Shown: in pieces, positions 11,701 through 22,799 of the stretch
How the letters are laid out: each line of letters begins with the position of its first letter
Numbering within the stretch: the stretch's first letter is position 1
Program-made: the position numbers and the translations under genes
Notes under the pieces: model-generated
Databases searched by the model: none
What the model was told of the DNA's origin: nothing
Seen by the model: the letters and a program-made list of their open reading frames with translations, nothing else
Assembly: GCA_029204225.1 (NCBI GenBank)
Contig: CM055095.1
Coordinates: forward strand, 74,907,798-74,971,797
DNA length: 64,000 bases
Direction: 5' to 3'
From: Diphasiastrum complanatum
Lineage: Eukaryota > Streptophyta > Lycopodiopsida > Lycopodiales > Lycopodiaceae

Positions 11701-14507
11701 ATTAGCAACAATCAACCAACTTCAATGAAGCCTTAATGATTGGCAAGGAGAATGTTGTCCATGTGCAGGCATATGGACAGATGATGGAACTTATAGGTAG
11801 AAACAACAAATTACATCGACAACACCTTTGCTGCAGATGAAATACACCCTTGAATATGAGCTTGGATAATAAGTTGACATATCAGAATGCAGGGACTTGT
11901 CACTTCAGAGAAGATCGATGTCAGATGTTGCATTGATGATTGTTGTGCTTTGCAGGTCATCACCGACAATGCGGCAAATTGTGTTGCCATGGGGAAGCTC
12001 GTAAATGAAAAGTACCCTTGGATCTTTTGGTCACCCTATGCTGCACATTGCTTAGACCTCTTATTTGAGGATATAGCAAAGTTGCCATGGATTGCAGAGG
12101 TACTAGACATAGGCCGGTTCTTGGTGAGGTTTGTCACCAAGAGACCGAGGGTCTTGAGTATGTTCAGGGAGTATTCTAGCCTCGACATATTGAGGTCTGC
12201 CCCCACCAGGTCTACTTTTCTATTCATCAAATTTGATTCAAATTTCATCACTTAGATTCTTACTACTTAGAAGCTAGTACATAGCTTACTAGCAACTACT
12301 AACTACTTTCGAGACTCCAGTTTCAACCTAAGACCTTGTTATCCGATTATTGCTTTGTTGAAGCTAATACAATTTGCAATCATGATCCATTATGAGGATC
12401 CTGCTCCTGAGCTTGCACGTACGAGGTCACAACTTCTGTGACTAGGAGGAGGCTACGTTAGGCTTTAGTGACTAGTCTACCTTAGGGGGACTCAGGAGAC
12501 TGGCCCATTTGTATTTACTATTTAGTATTTAATATTCTGGTTAGTTTATAGAAATTAGGAGTTGAGTTTGAACTTTGAAGTTTCGAGATTATAAACTTGA
12601 GCAACATTATTACTATTTGGCATTTATGGATGAGTTAAAACTACATATACGATTCAAGACTCAAGTAACAAGTTCAAATTTTGGTAATGTTCAAATGTGG
12701 AATGTTTCAATTATCAATGTTGAATGTCGAATGGGATTTGTACTCACAGACTACGGTAAGTTGTAAGTTGTAACTCAAGAGTTAATATTTAGAGGTTAGT
12801 ACTTACTACTTAGTATTGTAACTTGTTCTTTGTAAGTTGTAAGCTATTAGAAGTTAGAACTTAGTACTATAATCTATTACTTGTTAAAAGTTACACAATG
12901 CACATTGTATACATTGTCATTTTCATGAAATTTGAATCATTGAACATTTGCTAATTTACCACTAACTAACCATGCACATGGTACATTGGAATATGATATA
13001 TGTAATATGTATGATGTGACAATAATGTTTGAAAAAAAAAACCCTAAAACCGTTTCGCCGGTTCGAACCTGGAGAAGCCGATTCTTTCCCGATTCAAACT
13101 CGATTCAAACACGGTTCAAAAAGGCGATTCGAAAGGTACCCTCAAACTTTGTAGTCACCTATTTTCCCTTGGGCTGATTGGCTATCACAATACATGATAG
13201 GAACTTGTTTGGGTTGTAGCACATGAAGTTCCAATAGCAACCACCTTAACCAAAGAACCCCCTTACTAGTAGAACTTAGAGCTCTGTACTTGGATTCTGA
13301 TGAAGATAGCGAGATAGTTTCTTGCTTTTTGGAAAGCCAAGATACAACCCCATCACAAATGAAAGTAAAAAAGGCACTTATGGACTTCTCATCCACTTTG
13401 TCACTTGCAAAATCTGCTCTCAAAGAGATATTAGTACTTCTATACAATATGCCAGAGGAAATGGTACCCGAAATGTTCCTTAGCACTCTTTTGGAGCTCT
13501 TCCAATACAATTTAAGAGAATTTTGCATAAACTGACTCAATCTTCCTATGCTATAGCTTAGATCATGTCTAGTTATAGTGAGATAGATCAAGGAGCCAAT
13601 TAGTTTTCTATGAAGTGTGATGTCCTCGAAGGATCTTTCATCATCACTTTTAGAACACTTTACGTTTTGCTCCATTGGTGTGACACAACTTTTACATCCT
13701 ATCATTCCAAATCTTTCAAAAATAAAGCTATAATCTACTCCTCTGATGATTTCAATGGCAAGAAAGAACTGTAAAAGTCCTAGATCAACCATTCTGAACT
13801 CTCTAGACAAGGCAATTTTGACTTCTTTGATCCCTGCAACATCATTGCCACTCAAGATGATAACATCTACATAGAAAACTAGGTTGATGATCAAACTATC
13901 TTTCATTCTAACATACAATGATGGACATAAGCACTCAAGTCAAAACCTATTGACAGCAAAAAAGTATTATGCCTAGAATTCCAAGATCTAGGCGCTGCTC
14001 AAGTCCATAAAGACTCTTCTTGAGAAAACACACTTTGTCTTCTTCTCCCTTTTTGATGAAGCCCTCGGATTCATTCTATCTACCTAGGGAAGGAGTTCTT
14101 AATTACCATTCATTCTATCTACCTAGGAGAAGGTGGAAGTTAGTGTGCACGTGCATAGCCAGGATGAGAGCTATCCAGGGATAGGAGATAGATGAAAGTT
14201 TTGGCAGCAGTATGGGACATCGTTAGTCTGGAGGTCGAACCCTCCTTGATTCAAAAGTCTTAGACCTAGAGTAGAGAGGGTGGATCTGGATTGGATCCTA
14301 CGGCAGGGTGGATCGTGAGCACTCAGTTTCTTGCGTTGATTGGCACTATGGAATTTCCACTTACGTACTTTCTAATAGTTGGTATCAGAGCTCCCATGAA
14401 CAATGTTACAGGTTTGATGAATCCACCTTTGACAAACTTTAAGTTCTTTGGTGTTTTTTTGGCAAATTTTTTTGAAATTCTCTTAAAACCCTAGATTAGA
14501 GCTTCAG

Positions 14508-14545
<38 letters not shown>

Positions 14546-17500
14546 GCGGGGGGGGGGGGGGGGGGTAACAACTCAGACATTTTCCTGTCCTCATTAGCTT
14601 GGAATCTTTTGGAATTCAAAGGTCAACCCAATCTCCTTCCCAAAAACTCGAGGTTTCCACTTTTAATTGGCGTAAAACTAGGCTCTATCTTGAGCCATTT
14701 TTACCCTATCACGTGCGACAAGTAGCATTTCTTGCATATCCTACAAGAAATCTACTGTTGCCTTAATTTTGAGAACTTTGAGGCCCACGGAGATAGGAGC
14801 ACGAGGCTGGAAGTCATACATCAATATGAATGGACTATAAGTTATTAATTGACAAGGCAAGACAAAAATATGCATTGAGAATCTAATTACTAGGTACACA
14901 TGTAGTCGGGACCATGACTGAGGCTAGTTATGGAGCATAGGGGGGTGGCTATCATAAGTCACTACACCTCAAAGTCAAGTCAAGACAATTCCAATGAGTG
15001 ACCTAGTCAACAATTGATGATTGTGTGAGCCGTGACCAAAAAGGCAAGTAGGGACTTGATAGGACAAAACCTATGGTGAAGAGGAGCCTTATTCTTGATA
15101 ACAAGTGGTTTGTCTAGAGGAGCTTGAGAGAGCTAGCTTCTAGCAAATGCTATGACCACTAAATATGTAAAGAGGTTGGTTGAACATGAATTTAAAATAA
15201 CCAGCAAGTTAAATGAGACCAATGTATTACATCAAAAAGGTGCTTCTATGAGATTATATTAAAAGGGTTTGACAGCTATCATGTGCCAGAAGAGAATAAG
15301 CAGTGTATAACAAACTAGACGCTTCAGGAGTTGTTTGCCATGTTTTAGATTGTTTGTACTAGCATGATTTCCAAAATATAGCTTGATAAAATGCTTTGGA
15401 TGGATAGAGATTACGGTGTGTTTATCATGCTTCAAACTGAACGCTCATATGTTTACTTGTGTAAGGTGGTCAACCATCTAGCTAATATAACAACATAATA
15501 TTGTGTACTTCAATTGTTGAATTGTCGCAATCAATATAATTTTCATATTCCAAAAAAATAAAAAAATAGGACAATTGAGAAACCCATGAGCTTCCCTTCA
15601 AAAAGCTATTTTAGCAGAAAAACTCACAGAGAAATATTTCAATGACATACTTGTTTGAATATTGTACTATAAGCATTCATTGCTCCGCTATATCGACGTG
15701 GAACTCCTGGAGGCAATTTCCCTTCAGCTTGTAGTCGAACCTTAACCAAATCAGTAGGATTTGCCACTGTTATTGCTAGAGCCCCTGTGGAAAAAAAGGA
15801 GATGGATGTTATTAATGCTCCTAAGGAAGACTAAGATAAACTCCAAACTTCTAGTCTGTTAAAACAAAATGAAATCCAAATGCAAATTGATGACCTGTTG
15901 TTAAACCCGCTGCTATTTTCTTGAGCAATGGAACGTCACCAACATGATCTTTTCCAACATATAATGATTTGACCTGATTGTAAAAATAACCATATTGTTA
16001 AGATGTAAATGGAAACATAAAATTCAATTTGCTATACCAATCAAACTAAAATGTACGGGGTTTTGTCTTGGGGTCTATCCAATGGAAGTGTTGATAAAAG
16101 TGTTAGGAGATTAGATATATCAAAAATGTGGACGAATGAGAATGTGGAAGCAATAATGTCATTCTATCACCAATAATGAATCTGTTGTCTTTCACATGAT
16201 AAGCCTCCTAATCATCTTGTAAGGGGCAATAGTTGATAAACATTACTACATGGGGCAACCACTGACAAACATGCACCAAATAGTGGAAAATAAACATTTA
16301 GATTTATCATCAAGCTAAGGTAGAAGTAACCATTGCCCTCACCCGCCAAAAGTTTCAACAGTTTATGCACAGGAAAAAACAATCGTAGCAACCTGATTAA
16401 AGGAAATCCAAGAGCGGCATTTGATAATAAGAGAGAGAACAATCAAGACAAATCAAACAAGCTGCTCAAGCCTCAATTCTTTTTTCAAAATTTCTAACCT
16501 ATATGGGCCCATGGACATGGGCCCTTCGACCCTTTTGGGGGCCTTAGGGCCTCATATGCCAATTTTAAAAATGGATGTATCCAAACATGTAAAAATGTTG
16601 TAGGCTAACAAGGATACATATTACACATTATGTGTAGCAAGTTAGTTATAAGCATCACATCATGCAACTGCTTGAGTCACATGCCCCAAGGCCCATAATA
16701 TATTTTTATCACTTGTTGATAATTGTGCCTTTATTTGAGTAATCCAATCCACAATATTAATTATTATTTGGTACTTTATACGTTATGACTCATGAGCTGG
16801 CTCACCATTAACCTGTCATTTGATTGATGTTTTTTTCATTTCAGATATGGCCTGGTTAGGTCAACTGGGTCCTAGTCCCTTACTATGTATGACATTACCT
16901 ATGCATTTCTTAAAACGCTTTGATTGATACAAGCAATATTCAAAATTTCATGAGTTCCTCTATTGTTATGCACATAGTTGCAACTTGCAACCAAACACAT
17001 TTAGAAAGAGTTTCAAACTCATTGCCAGATTCAAACATTTGGAACACATTTCAAATGTTCAATTACAAACCCTTTATTAGAAGGTCCCAAAACTTTCTTA
17101 AAAAGGTCAAAATTGTTCAATTAGGGCCACAGAAGACCTGTATGTGTAAGGGTTGGAGATACTGGGGTGTCAATTGCATTTAGGAAGCTGAAATTCTATG
17201 GTTCATCCAAGATCTTGCAGGTTAAAGTTGCCTGGTTGCTGAACTCTTTGCACTAACTTTGTAACTATTAGAAATTGATGTTAATTTGACCCCTAATGTT
17301 AATGGTCCATGCCTGCGAGCTATATTGAGGAACCCATATTATTTTTAGCTTTGCCATAGGATATTTGCATGTAGTACAGGTCTATGTCTTGAATCTGAGA
17401 TATTGTTATTTGCTCTATTGAACCTATGGTGTGTGTGTGTGTGCACGCGTGAGTGTGAGTAGTAATAAGATTAGTTTACTCCTAGGAATCTTGAATTATT

Positions 17501-18144
17501 CTCATAATTCTGACCGTAACTTCTCCAAATAGCGAACTACCCTGCAAAGCTGATATCTTGTGCTGCTACTGGCATATTGCATTGCGGAAAAACTTCAAAT
17601 ATCGGTGCTGAGCTGGAGACGTGATGCATTATATAGAGTCAAACTTTTGGATGATGAGGAGTTCATGTTCAGTGCAAAAATTCATCAGGATTTTGAAAAA
17701 CATTTGAGAAAATTACAAAAACAAACCCCTCAAACACAAGCTACTATCTAAATATTAAAAAATTGACAACAATACAAGTCAAGCTTATTAATTATTGAGG
17801 AGATACAACTGGCAATCTTGATGGAATCAGCTACAATTTAGAAAAAAATTATAAATGCAAACGAATGCTTTTACATAACACGATCACTTACAGGCTCGTA
17901 TAAGCCGATGCGCAGTCCTCCAAAAAGAATCTGTCGGTGTAATCCTGGTACAATTCCCTTCCACAGAGAAGAAGCACCTTCTTCTCGAGCAATAGTAGCT
18001 ACAGTACCAAATAAACCCCTATATTTTGGTGTTAATGTTGCTCCACCTTCAAGAGCTTTTCCTTGAAGCTGTAACCTCACCTTTGCTGTGTCTATAGGAA
18101 GTGTAGTAATCTACAGTTTCCAAACAAAATTTCAAAATCTCTCT

Positions 18145-18204
<60 letters not shown>

Positions 18205-20792
18205 ATCCATGCAATCACACCTTCAACGGACAGATGCATCAATTGAAGAACTCAGACGAGAAATTACGACCATCAAATGTGCAGCATCCTCCCAAGCAGC
18301 TACTTCAAATACGATCCAACAACTCGAAAACAAAGTGGAGCAGCACCATACGGCTGTCCAGTCTTGGGCAGAGGTTCTCAAAGGTCCAGGTAAAGCAGAT
18401 GCTCCAGTTTCCTTCATCTCCGCTACACTTACGGAGAGTCAGTTGCGAGAGCAAAAGGCTCTTAATGTTCGTGTTAGAGGCGTCCCAGACTCCCTGGATG
18501 CTCTTAAGGAAGACAAGGAGTTTTTGGAAACTAATCTACAGCACCATGACAATGGTTTGGATTGAGCTTGGCGTACCAAGAAAGATGCTAGCACTCTTGT
18601 CCTACGCTTCACTTCGTTGGAGTCTAGGCGTGAGGTACTACATCAGAGACATAAGCTAAAAAATACCAAGATCTTCCTGGATAAAGATCTCACATTTGTC
18701 CAAGTTGCGGAAAGGAAAAAGGCTCTGCAGAATGCAAAGGATACAGGGAGATGCTTAATATATAGAGACGGCAATATCCGTTTTGTTGATGCTAAACCTT
18801 CAGTTGAAACTAAATAGACAATTGTCATAATGATATCTGAGATTGATCAGAGTTAGAGTCAGAGTTAGAGAATTGAAGAGATGTCCAGTAGAACCTGTAA
18901 ATGGTCTACGTACCATACAATCCTGGCCATTAATCTCTTCTTAGTTAGATTTGTTTACTGTTGTTGATTGACGGCATCGATCCATCTCGTTTCTATTTCT
19001 TTTGATGTATTGTTCTGTCTTATATGCCTTATGGCATGGAAAAGACGTTAATAAAGCTTTCTTTCTTTCTTTCTTTCTTTCTCTCTCTCTCCATCCAAAA
19101 GCTATCTCCAAAACCTTAGAAGCTTCTCTAGAGGATATACATCTTGATTTGCGACCTTTATCTCTCATCCAAACTGCACGAATGTACAATATTTCACGAG
19201 TAGACTGGACAAAGTTAGGGGATGGAACTAACATTGTTTGCAACATCCACTTGATACTGAAGCAGTTAGTAGGTTATATCAAAACAGATGTAAACCGGCA
19301 TGGTAAGATTTGAGAATGCACCCTTACACAGAACTTTTGGCACAGAGCGACATGTTTCCAAGTGTGGTCAGCCTCAAATCTGCCACAATAGGTCATTTCT
19401 CAAGTGTGCATATCCTGAAACCTTTTTTTCAAGTTTGCACCTTCTCTGGTTTCTAATACCATGTTAAAATCTTACCATAAATTTATGATTTGCTACTGCT
19501 CAAAGTTGGTGACACTTTTAGGAACAATGATGTCTACTTGCTGACTCATAACCAAGTCATAGTACCAAGATACATACACACATGACCAACTGGAGGGTAA
19601 TCTGATACTGTTAGTATTCCTAATTTTCCGCTTTATGGCACATTCATTATTTTCTTTGACTGCCTCCCAGTATCGAACGTAACAATTTTAAAATGACTCA
19701 CTCCAAAAGCACTAATTCGATGACATAAAGATCGCTAATTAAGCTTGTGTTGAATTTCTGGCATGAAAACATCGCAGAGAGCGGCATCATCAATCAGTCA
19801 GTGGCAAAAAATGCAAAATTTGCAGGCGTTTCTGTTGTTTCAGGTACTTACGCTGTAGCTTGAACTAAGATTTATGCAGCTAGTTCTTCTAGGTTTGCCA
19901 GAAGCAGAGACTAGTCACTTAAAACACATGAAAGCTTTGGATCTAAACAAGAAACTGGCATGACACCAGATTTTCGTAAAGCAGAAATTACAACATATTG
20001 CAGAGAGTGGCATCATAATCATCGGTTGCCGAGCAAAACATGCAAAATTTGCAGGCGGTTCTGTTGATCCAGGTACTTACGCTGTAGCTTGAACTAAGAC
20101 TTACTCAGCTGGTTCTTCTAGGTTTGCCAGAAGCAGAGATTAGTTCACTTAAAACACACAAAAGTTTTGGATCTAAACACGAAACTGGCAAACCAGATTT
20201 CCCGTAAGCAGAAATCCAACATTTTCGCATTCATTTTATGCTCTTATAGAGAATTATGAACCCCACAAATTTAAAAAGGAGCTCGTAAAAATCTTGATCT
20301 CATGAGTAACTAACATAGCGCCAGATTTTTAAAAGCATATGACACTTACCGAAAATTATGTACGTCCAAATTTAAACAGAAGCTTTCGCACAGCTATATA
20401 ATATTTCACTCGACGGTATGAAAAGCGAGGCACAAGCCGGAAATCGTTAAAATGTCAACCGAGAGCAAAAACATTTTATCTAAAGCTCTATAAAAATTAA
20501 GGTGCAACAAAAACTCAAACAGCAGCTAACGCACAGGTACATAATACTTCAACCGCCATTACGAAAAGTGGCATACAAAGCAGGAATCACTAGGAAACCG
20601 GAGGCAGAAACTTTCTGATTATCAGGATCTTGCAGCCGAAGAATCGCGATACTGCTCGCATTCTGGTAAAACATGATAAAAAGGTGTAAAAGAAAAGCCA
20701 ACCTCTGCAAAGCAGGTGCTGAAGGCGCTGCATGCAAAACTTTTCAAAACGGGAGGAGATCTTCGACGAGGAGCAGCATCATGCTCCGCCAT
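8744..20792 (-). CDS. UCP1: Mitochondrial uncoupling protein (plant UCP1/PUMP type), 9 exons
   Basis: Encodes a 307-residue inner-membrane carrier of the SLC25 family. Plant UCPs dissipate the proton gradient, and Arabidopsis UCP1/2 are also reported to exchange aspartate, glutamate and dicarboxylates. Coding exons in transcript order: 20792-20703, 18110-17892, 15973-15895, 15784-15651, 10870-10772, 10657-10556, 10097-10020, 9027-8941, 8779-8744. Every intron is GT-AG and phases agree. The start (MAEHDAAP) precedes the conserved [12 protein letters not shown] segment. All three carrier signatures are intact: PIDTAK (residues 35-40), PTDLVK (139-144) and PVDVVK (238-243, split by intron 6). 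Length matches Arabidopsis UCP1 (306 aa), as I recall it. The last exon ([11 protein letters not shown]) is short and least certain. The usual NFGRLGSW reads NFVRLGSW near residue 281. Introns 1, 2 and 4 are long and carry TE fragments. Confidence 0.95.
10321..10330. repeat. Short poly-G run
   Basis: Ten consecutive G residues in UCP intron 6. This is simple sequence with no evident function. Confidence 0.8.
11740..12255 (+). pseudogene. hAT transposase fragment (DUF659-type), in UCP intron 4
   Basis: The 11887-12255 frame carries the DUF659/hAT signature: [15 protein letters not shown], then [13 protein letters not shown], then EDIAKLPW, followed by [13 protein letters not shown]. Upstream, around 11765-11805, is a broken reading resembling the hAT TDGW(S/T)DGR block. 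The BED finger and the C-terminal dimerisation domain are not recognisable. The same family occurs on the minus strand at 47700-50280, where the order of motifs is identical. The fragment is antisense to the UCP gene. Sequence to about 13140, with GATTCAAAC repeats, may be the rest of this element. Confidence 0.85.
13180..14070 (-). pseudogene. Ty1/copia RT-RNase H fragment, in UCP intron 4
   Basis: Minus-strand frame 13918-13142 carries the copia RT catalytic box as FYVDVIIL (YVDD changed to YVDV), then [17 protein letters not shown] and the RNase H block [21 protein letters not shown] frameshifted upstream segment at about 14050-13950 still reads KKSLYGL. The end is truncated after YCDSQSAQ, so the element is inactive. 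It lies in the same orientation as UCP inside its 4.78-kb intron 4. Confidence 0.88.
14379..14391 (+). promoter_or_regulatory. Retroelement primer-binding site (tRNA-iMet type)
   Basis: The sequence TTGGTATCAGAGC is complementary to the 3' end of plant initiator tRNA-Met and is the usual PBS of copia elements. It implies that the preceding 100-200 bp (about 14180-14378) is the end of a 5' LTR on the plus strand. No internal coding sequence follows: a poly-A/poly-G run begins at 14508. Confidence 0.6.
14508..14565. repeat. Poly-A (35) followed by poly-G (about 22) tract
   Basis: A homopolymer junction with A at 14508-14542, then G with a single C at 14547. The A run could be a retroposed tail. 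Assembly errors are common in such runs, so the exact length is unsafe. Confidence 0.9.
18138..18199. repeat. (CT)n tract at the 5' junction of a LINE fragment
   Basis: A CT microsatellite with a few CCT interruptions, ending exactly where LINE-derived sequence begins at 18200. It lies within UCP intron 1, 28 bp upstream (transcript sense) of exon 2. Confidence 0.95.
18200..19092 (+). pseudogene. Short LINE copy: ORF1 part joined to 3' end, in UCP intron 1
   Basis: From 18209 the frame encodes a coiled-coil segment and then the ORF1p RNA-binding block, with [12 protein letters not shown] and the final [16 protein letters not shown] stop at 18563-18565 interrupts it, but the same frame continues beyond to 18817. 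It aligns throughout with the ORF1 of the LINE at 45341-46285. After 18817 comes a 3' UTR similar to the LINE end at 44060-44260, finishing in ...GTTAATAAAG followed by (CTTT)n and then (CT)n. ORF2 is absent altogether. The copy is flanked by CT repeats on both sides. Confidence 0.8.
19093..19315 (+). pseudogene. Possible LINE ORF2 linker fragment
   Basis: The open frame 19002-19313 enters, after the CT tail, a segment with [12 protein letters not shown] and [13 protein letters not shown]. This resembles the region between endonuclease and RT in LINE ORF2 (W.KLGD.N type). It is short and truncated at both ends. It could be a second 5'-truncated LINE inserted at the same CT tract. Assignment rests on pattern recognition only. 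Confidence 0.35.
19773..20220. repeat. Tandem duplication, about 224-bp unit, two copies, in UCP intron 1
   Basis: Unit 1 (19773-19998) and unit 2 (19999-20220) share long matching stretches such as GCAAAATTTGCAGGCG, GGTACTTACGCTGTAGCTTG and GTTCTTCTAGGTTTGCCAG. They differ by scattered substitutions and small indels. The unit is not recognisable as a transposon. It starts about 570 bp into intron 1 from the exon 1 side. Confidence 0.9.
20245..20610. repeat. Degenerate tandem repeat of about 140 bp, UCP intron 1
   Basis: Two clear units (about 20350-20485 and 20490-20610) align through AACAG(A/C)AGCT..CGCACAG and GAAAAG(C/T)G(A/G)GGCA. A weaker third unit begins near 20248. It lies directly next to exon 1, immediately downstream of the start codon in transcript order. 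Confidence 0.65.
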
Positions 20793-20965
20793 AGCTGCTT
20801 AATATTGTCGTTTCGGATCGATCGAGCAATCGATCTCCGTACTCGTAATATTTCTTCTTCGATCGATAAAATTTCTCCGTAGTACTCCCGTTGCTTCGAA
20901 GGAAGAGAGAGAGAGAGAGAGAGAGGGAGAGACAACAGCAGCAGCAGCAACGACAACACCAAACT
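20793..20965 (-). promoter_or_regulatory. UCP 5' leader with CT-rich tract
   Basis: Read on the minus strand, the region upstream of the UCP start codon contains a CT dinucleotide run (complement of 20904-20925), GCTGCTGCTGCTG trinucleotides and several CGATCGATC palindromes. Pyrimidine-rich patches are common in plant core promoters and 5' UTRs. I see no convincing TATA box on this strand. The transcription start cannot be fixed from sequence. Confidence 0.5.
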
Positions 20966-22795
20966 ATAAAATGGCCGCTTTTTTTTTTTTTCTATTGAGG
21001 CTGTCCTTTTGGTGGTCTTATGCTTCATTTTTCATCTCTCTTTTAGCACATTCATATAATAAAAAGCTATTGAGCCTAGGTGGCCGGCAGGCATGGAAGG
21101 ATTTGGAAGTAGGTATGTATTCCTCCTCTAGATTGAGAGTATCTAGCCAAATACGCATCTAGATTGATAATATCTAGACTGAGAGTGCAGGTAGGACCCC
21201 ATCCTCATCCAACGATTCACAAATCCTCAAATATTTAATCAAAAAGTTGTGATATTATGCCACGAGAGACCTTGCCATGGTTGTGAAATTGTTAGATTAG
21301 TAAAAAAAGAATATGTAGGAAAACTATCCTTGTCTTCTTTGAAGTTCAAACTTTGAGTGTAATTTGTGGGGTTTGACTTATGCAATTGCATTTATTGCTT
21401 TTTTTTACTGAAAGAGATCAAGACATGATTAAGTTATTGTGATGATTCAATCTTTTTTTTGGCATCTTATGTTGCAAGACCTTACAATCATTATAGACAA
21501 GTAGTTGAAGTTTTTTAGAATTTGGAACTAAAATTGGATGATGGAATATAAAAAGAAAATACAATGTGTATGAAACTAATCGCAAATACAAATAGGTTAT
21601 ATTGATAGTTTTTTGTAATGGGTTTTTATTTCCCTCATGAACTATGTCTTTGATTTTGAAGTTGGAGATTAGGTTTGATAAGTTGAGTTTTATATAAAAA
21701 AAAATATGACGTTAGTTTGTGAGGTTAATGGTTATTTGGTGATGTTGTGTTTGGAGTAGATGATATTTGGTGGCTTTTCATTTTGTAGTACAAATATATT
21801 GGAGACTAATCAAACCGAAATGCATAAGTTGAACGAGAGTGGCATTCATGGTAATTGTACTTTATCCATATATGGTCAAGTTATAGTTTCTCCATATATG
21901 GCAATTGTAGTTTATTCATATATGGTCAAGTTGTGAGTTGTAGAGAGTTGTAGCTTCTTTGGGGAGTATTTGCAATCCATGTTTGAACATGAAATTTTGA
22001 AGCTATTGACTAAGTGACTTGGGTTTTAGATTATCAATGTTGCGTCCATGTCTAGTATTTGGAACTCAAAATTATTCCTAACATGGATAGTCAGTACTCC
22101 AGTTAGTGTATAAGTTTATTAGTTGTGCCACATCATTTCGGGCTTGGCCAGTAATGTAATTAATAATCTTATGAGGGGGCATGTGCTGTAATTGGACCTA
22201 TGGAGCTTTTGCATGGTGATTGACAACTTTTGTGCAAGAATAGGAGGTGATCAAATGCTTTTGATAGGAATAGGAGGATCCTAAAAGGAATATTCTCTAG
22301 TTTTTGGAGAGGATACCTCTTGTAAGAACTCGTCCATCTCCTCATTGTGAATTTTGATTTGAGAAGCCAGGTTCCCCTCTTCTCTTGCATTTGGTTAGGG
22401 TTTTGACTAGCCATTTCCTGTTAGTTGGGTGGTTTTGCTCCACAGGTGTCCTTTTGGTTGCATGTAATAGGATCTAAGGAGACCTTCACTTGGTGATCGT
22501 AATAATCAATAATAGAATCACTTTTTATAATTGCAAGAATGTTTTTGGGTAGTTCTTGGGGCACATTATGGAAAGTTAGTAGTGGCATTTTAATTTTTAT
22601 TCTTGAGTACTTGTACAAAGGCAAGAATACTAAGTTTTCAAGTAGCTATGTCATGTAGTTTTTCCAATTCTTGTTTTACTTTGGTGTCACGACGAAGATC
22701 TCTTGTTGTAATGGTTGTAGGAGGTACAAAATAGTAGTGTACTTAAGTCTTGAAAGACGTATAAGTTAGACCATGTTCATTAATGCTTTTGAGCT
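20966..22795. other. UCP upstream region, no gene recognised
   Basis: AT-rich DNA between the UCP leader and a copia fragment. A small repeat of CATATATGG(T/C)(A/C)A(A/T)TT units lies at about 21866-21935. Open frames on the minus strand at 22169-22624 match nothing I recognise. Part of 22130-22620 may be an old LTR, but no terminal sequences were found. Confidence 0.5.
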
Positions 22796-22799
22796 GAAA

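Noticed and set aside
13040..13141. GATTCAAAC repeats as a CRISPR-like array
   Set aside because: Too few and too short units, no regular spacers, and the context is eukaryotic; more likely a hAT subterminal region.
14150..14260. tRNA-like SINE: GGTCGAACCC resembling a B box, with TAGCCAGGATGAG as a possible A box
   Set aside because: The B box lacks one T of the consensus, spacing is long, and no SINE tail or second copy was seen.
17560..17751. 63-codon frame in UCP intron 2
   Set aside because: It is on the opposite strand to UCP and has no recognised domain.
20744..21028. Minus-strand 94-codon frame covering UCP exon 1 and upstream
   Set aside because: It overlaps the UCP start in another frame and reads through the CT tract; the UCP frame is supported by homology.
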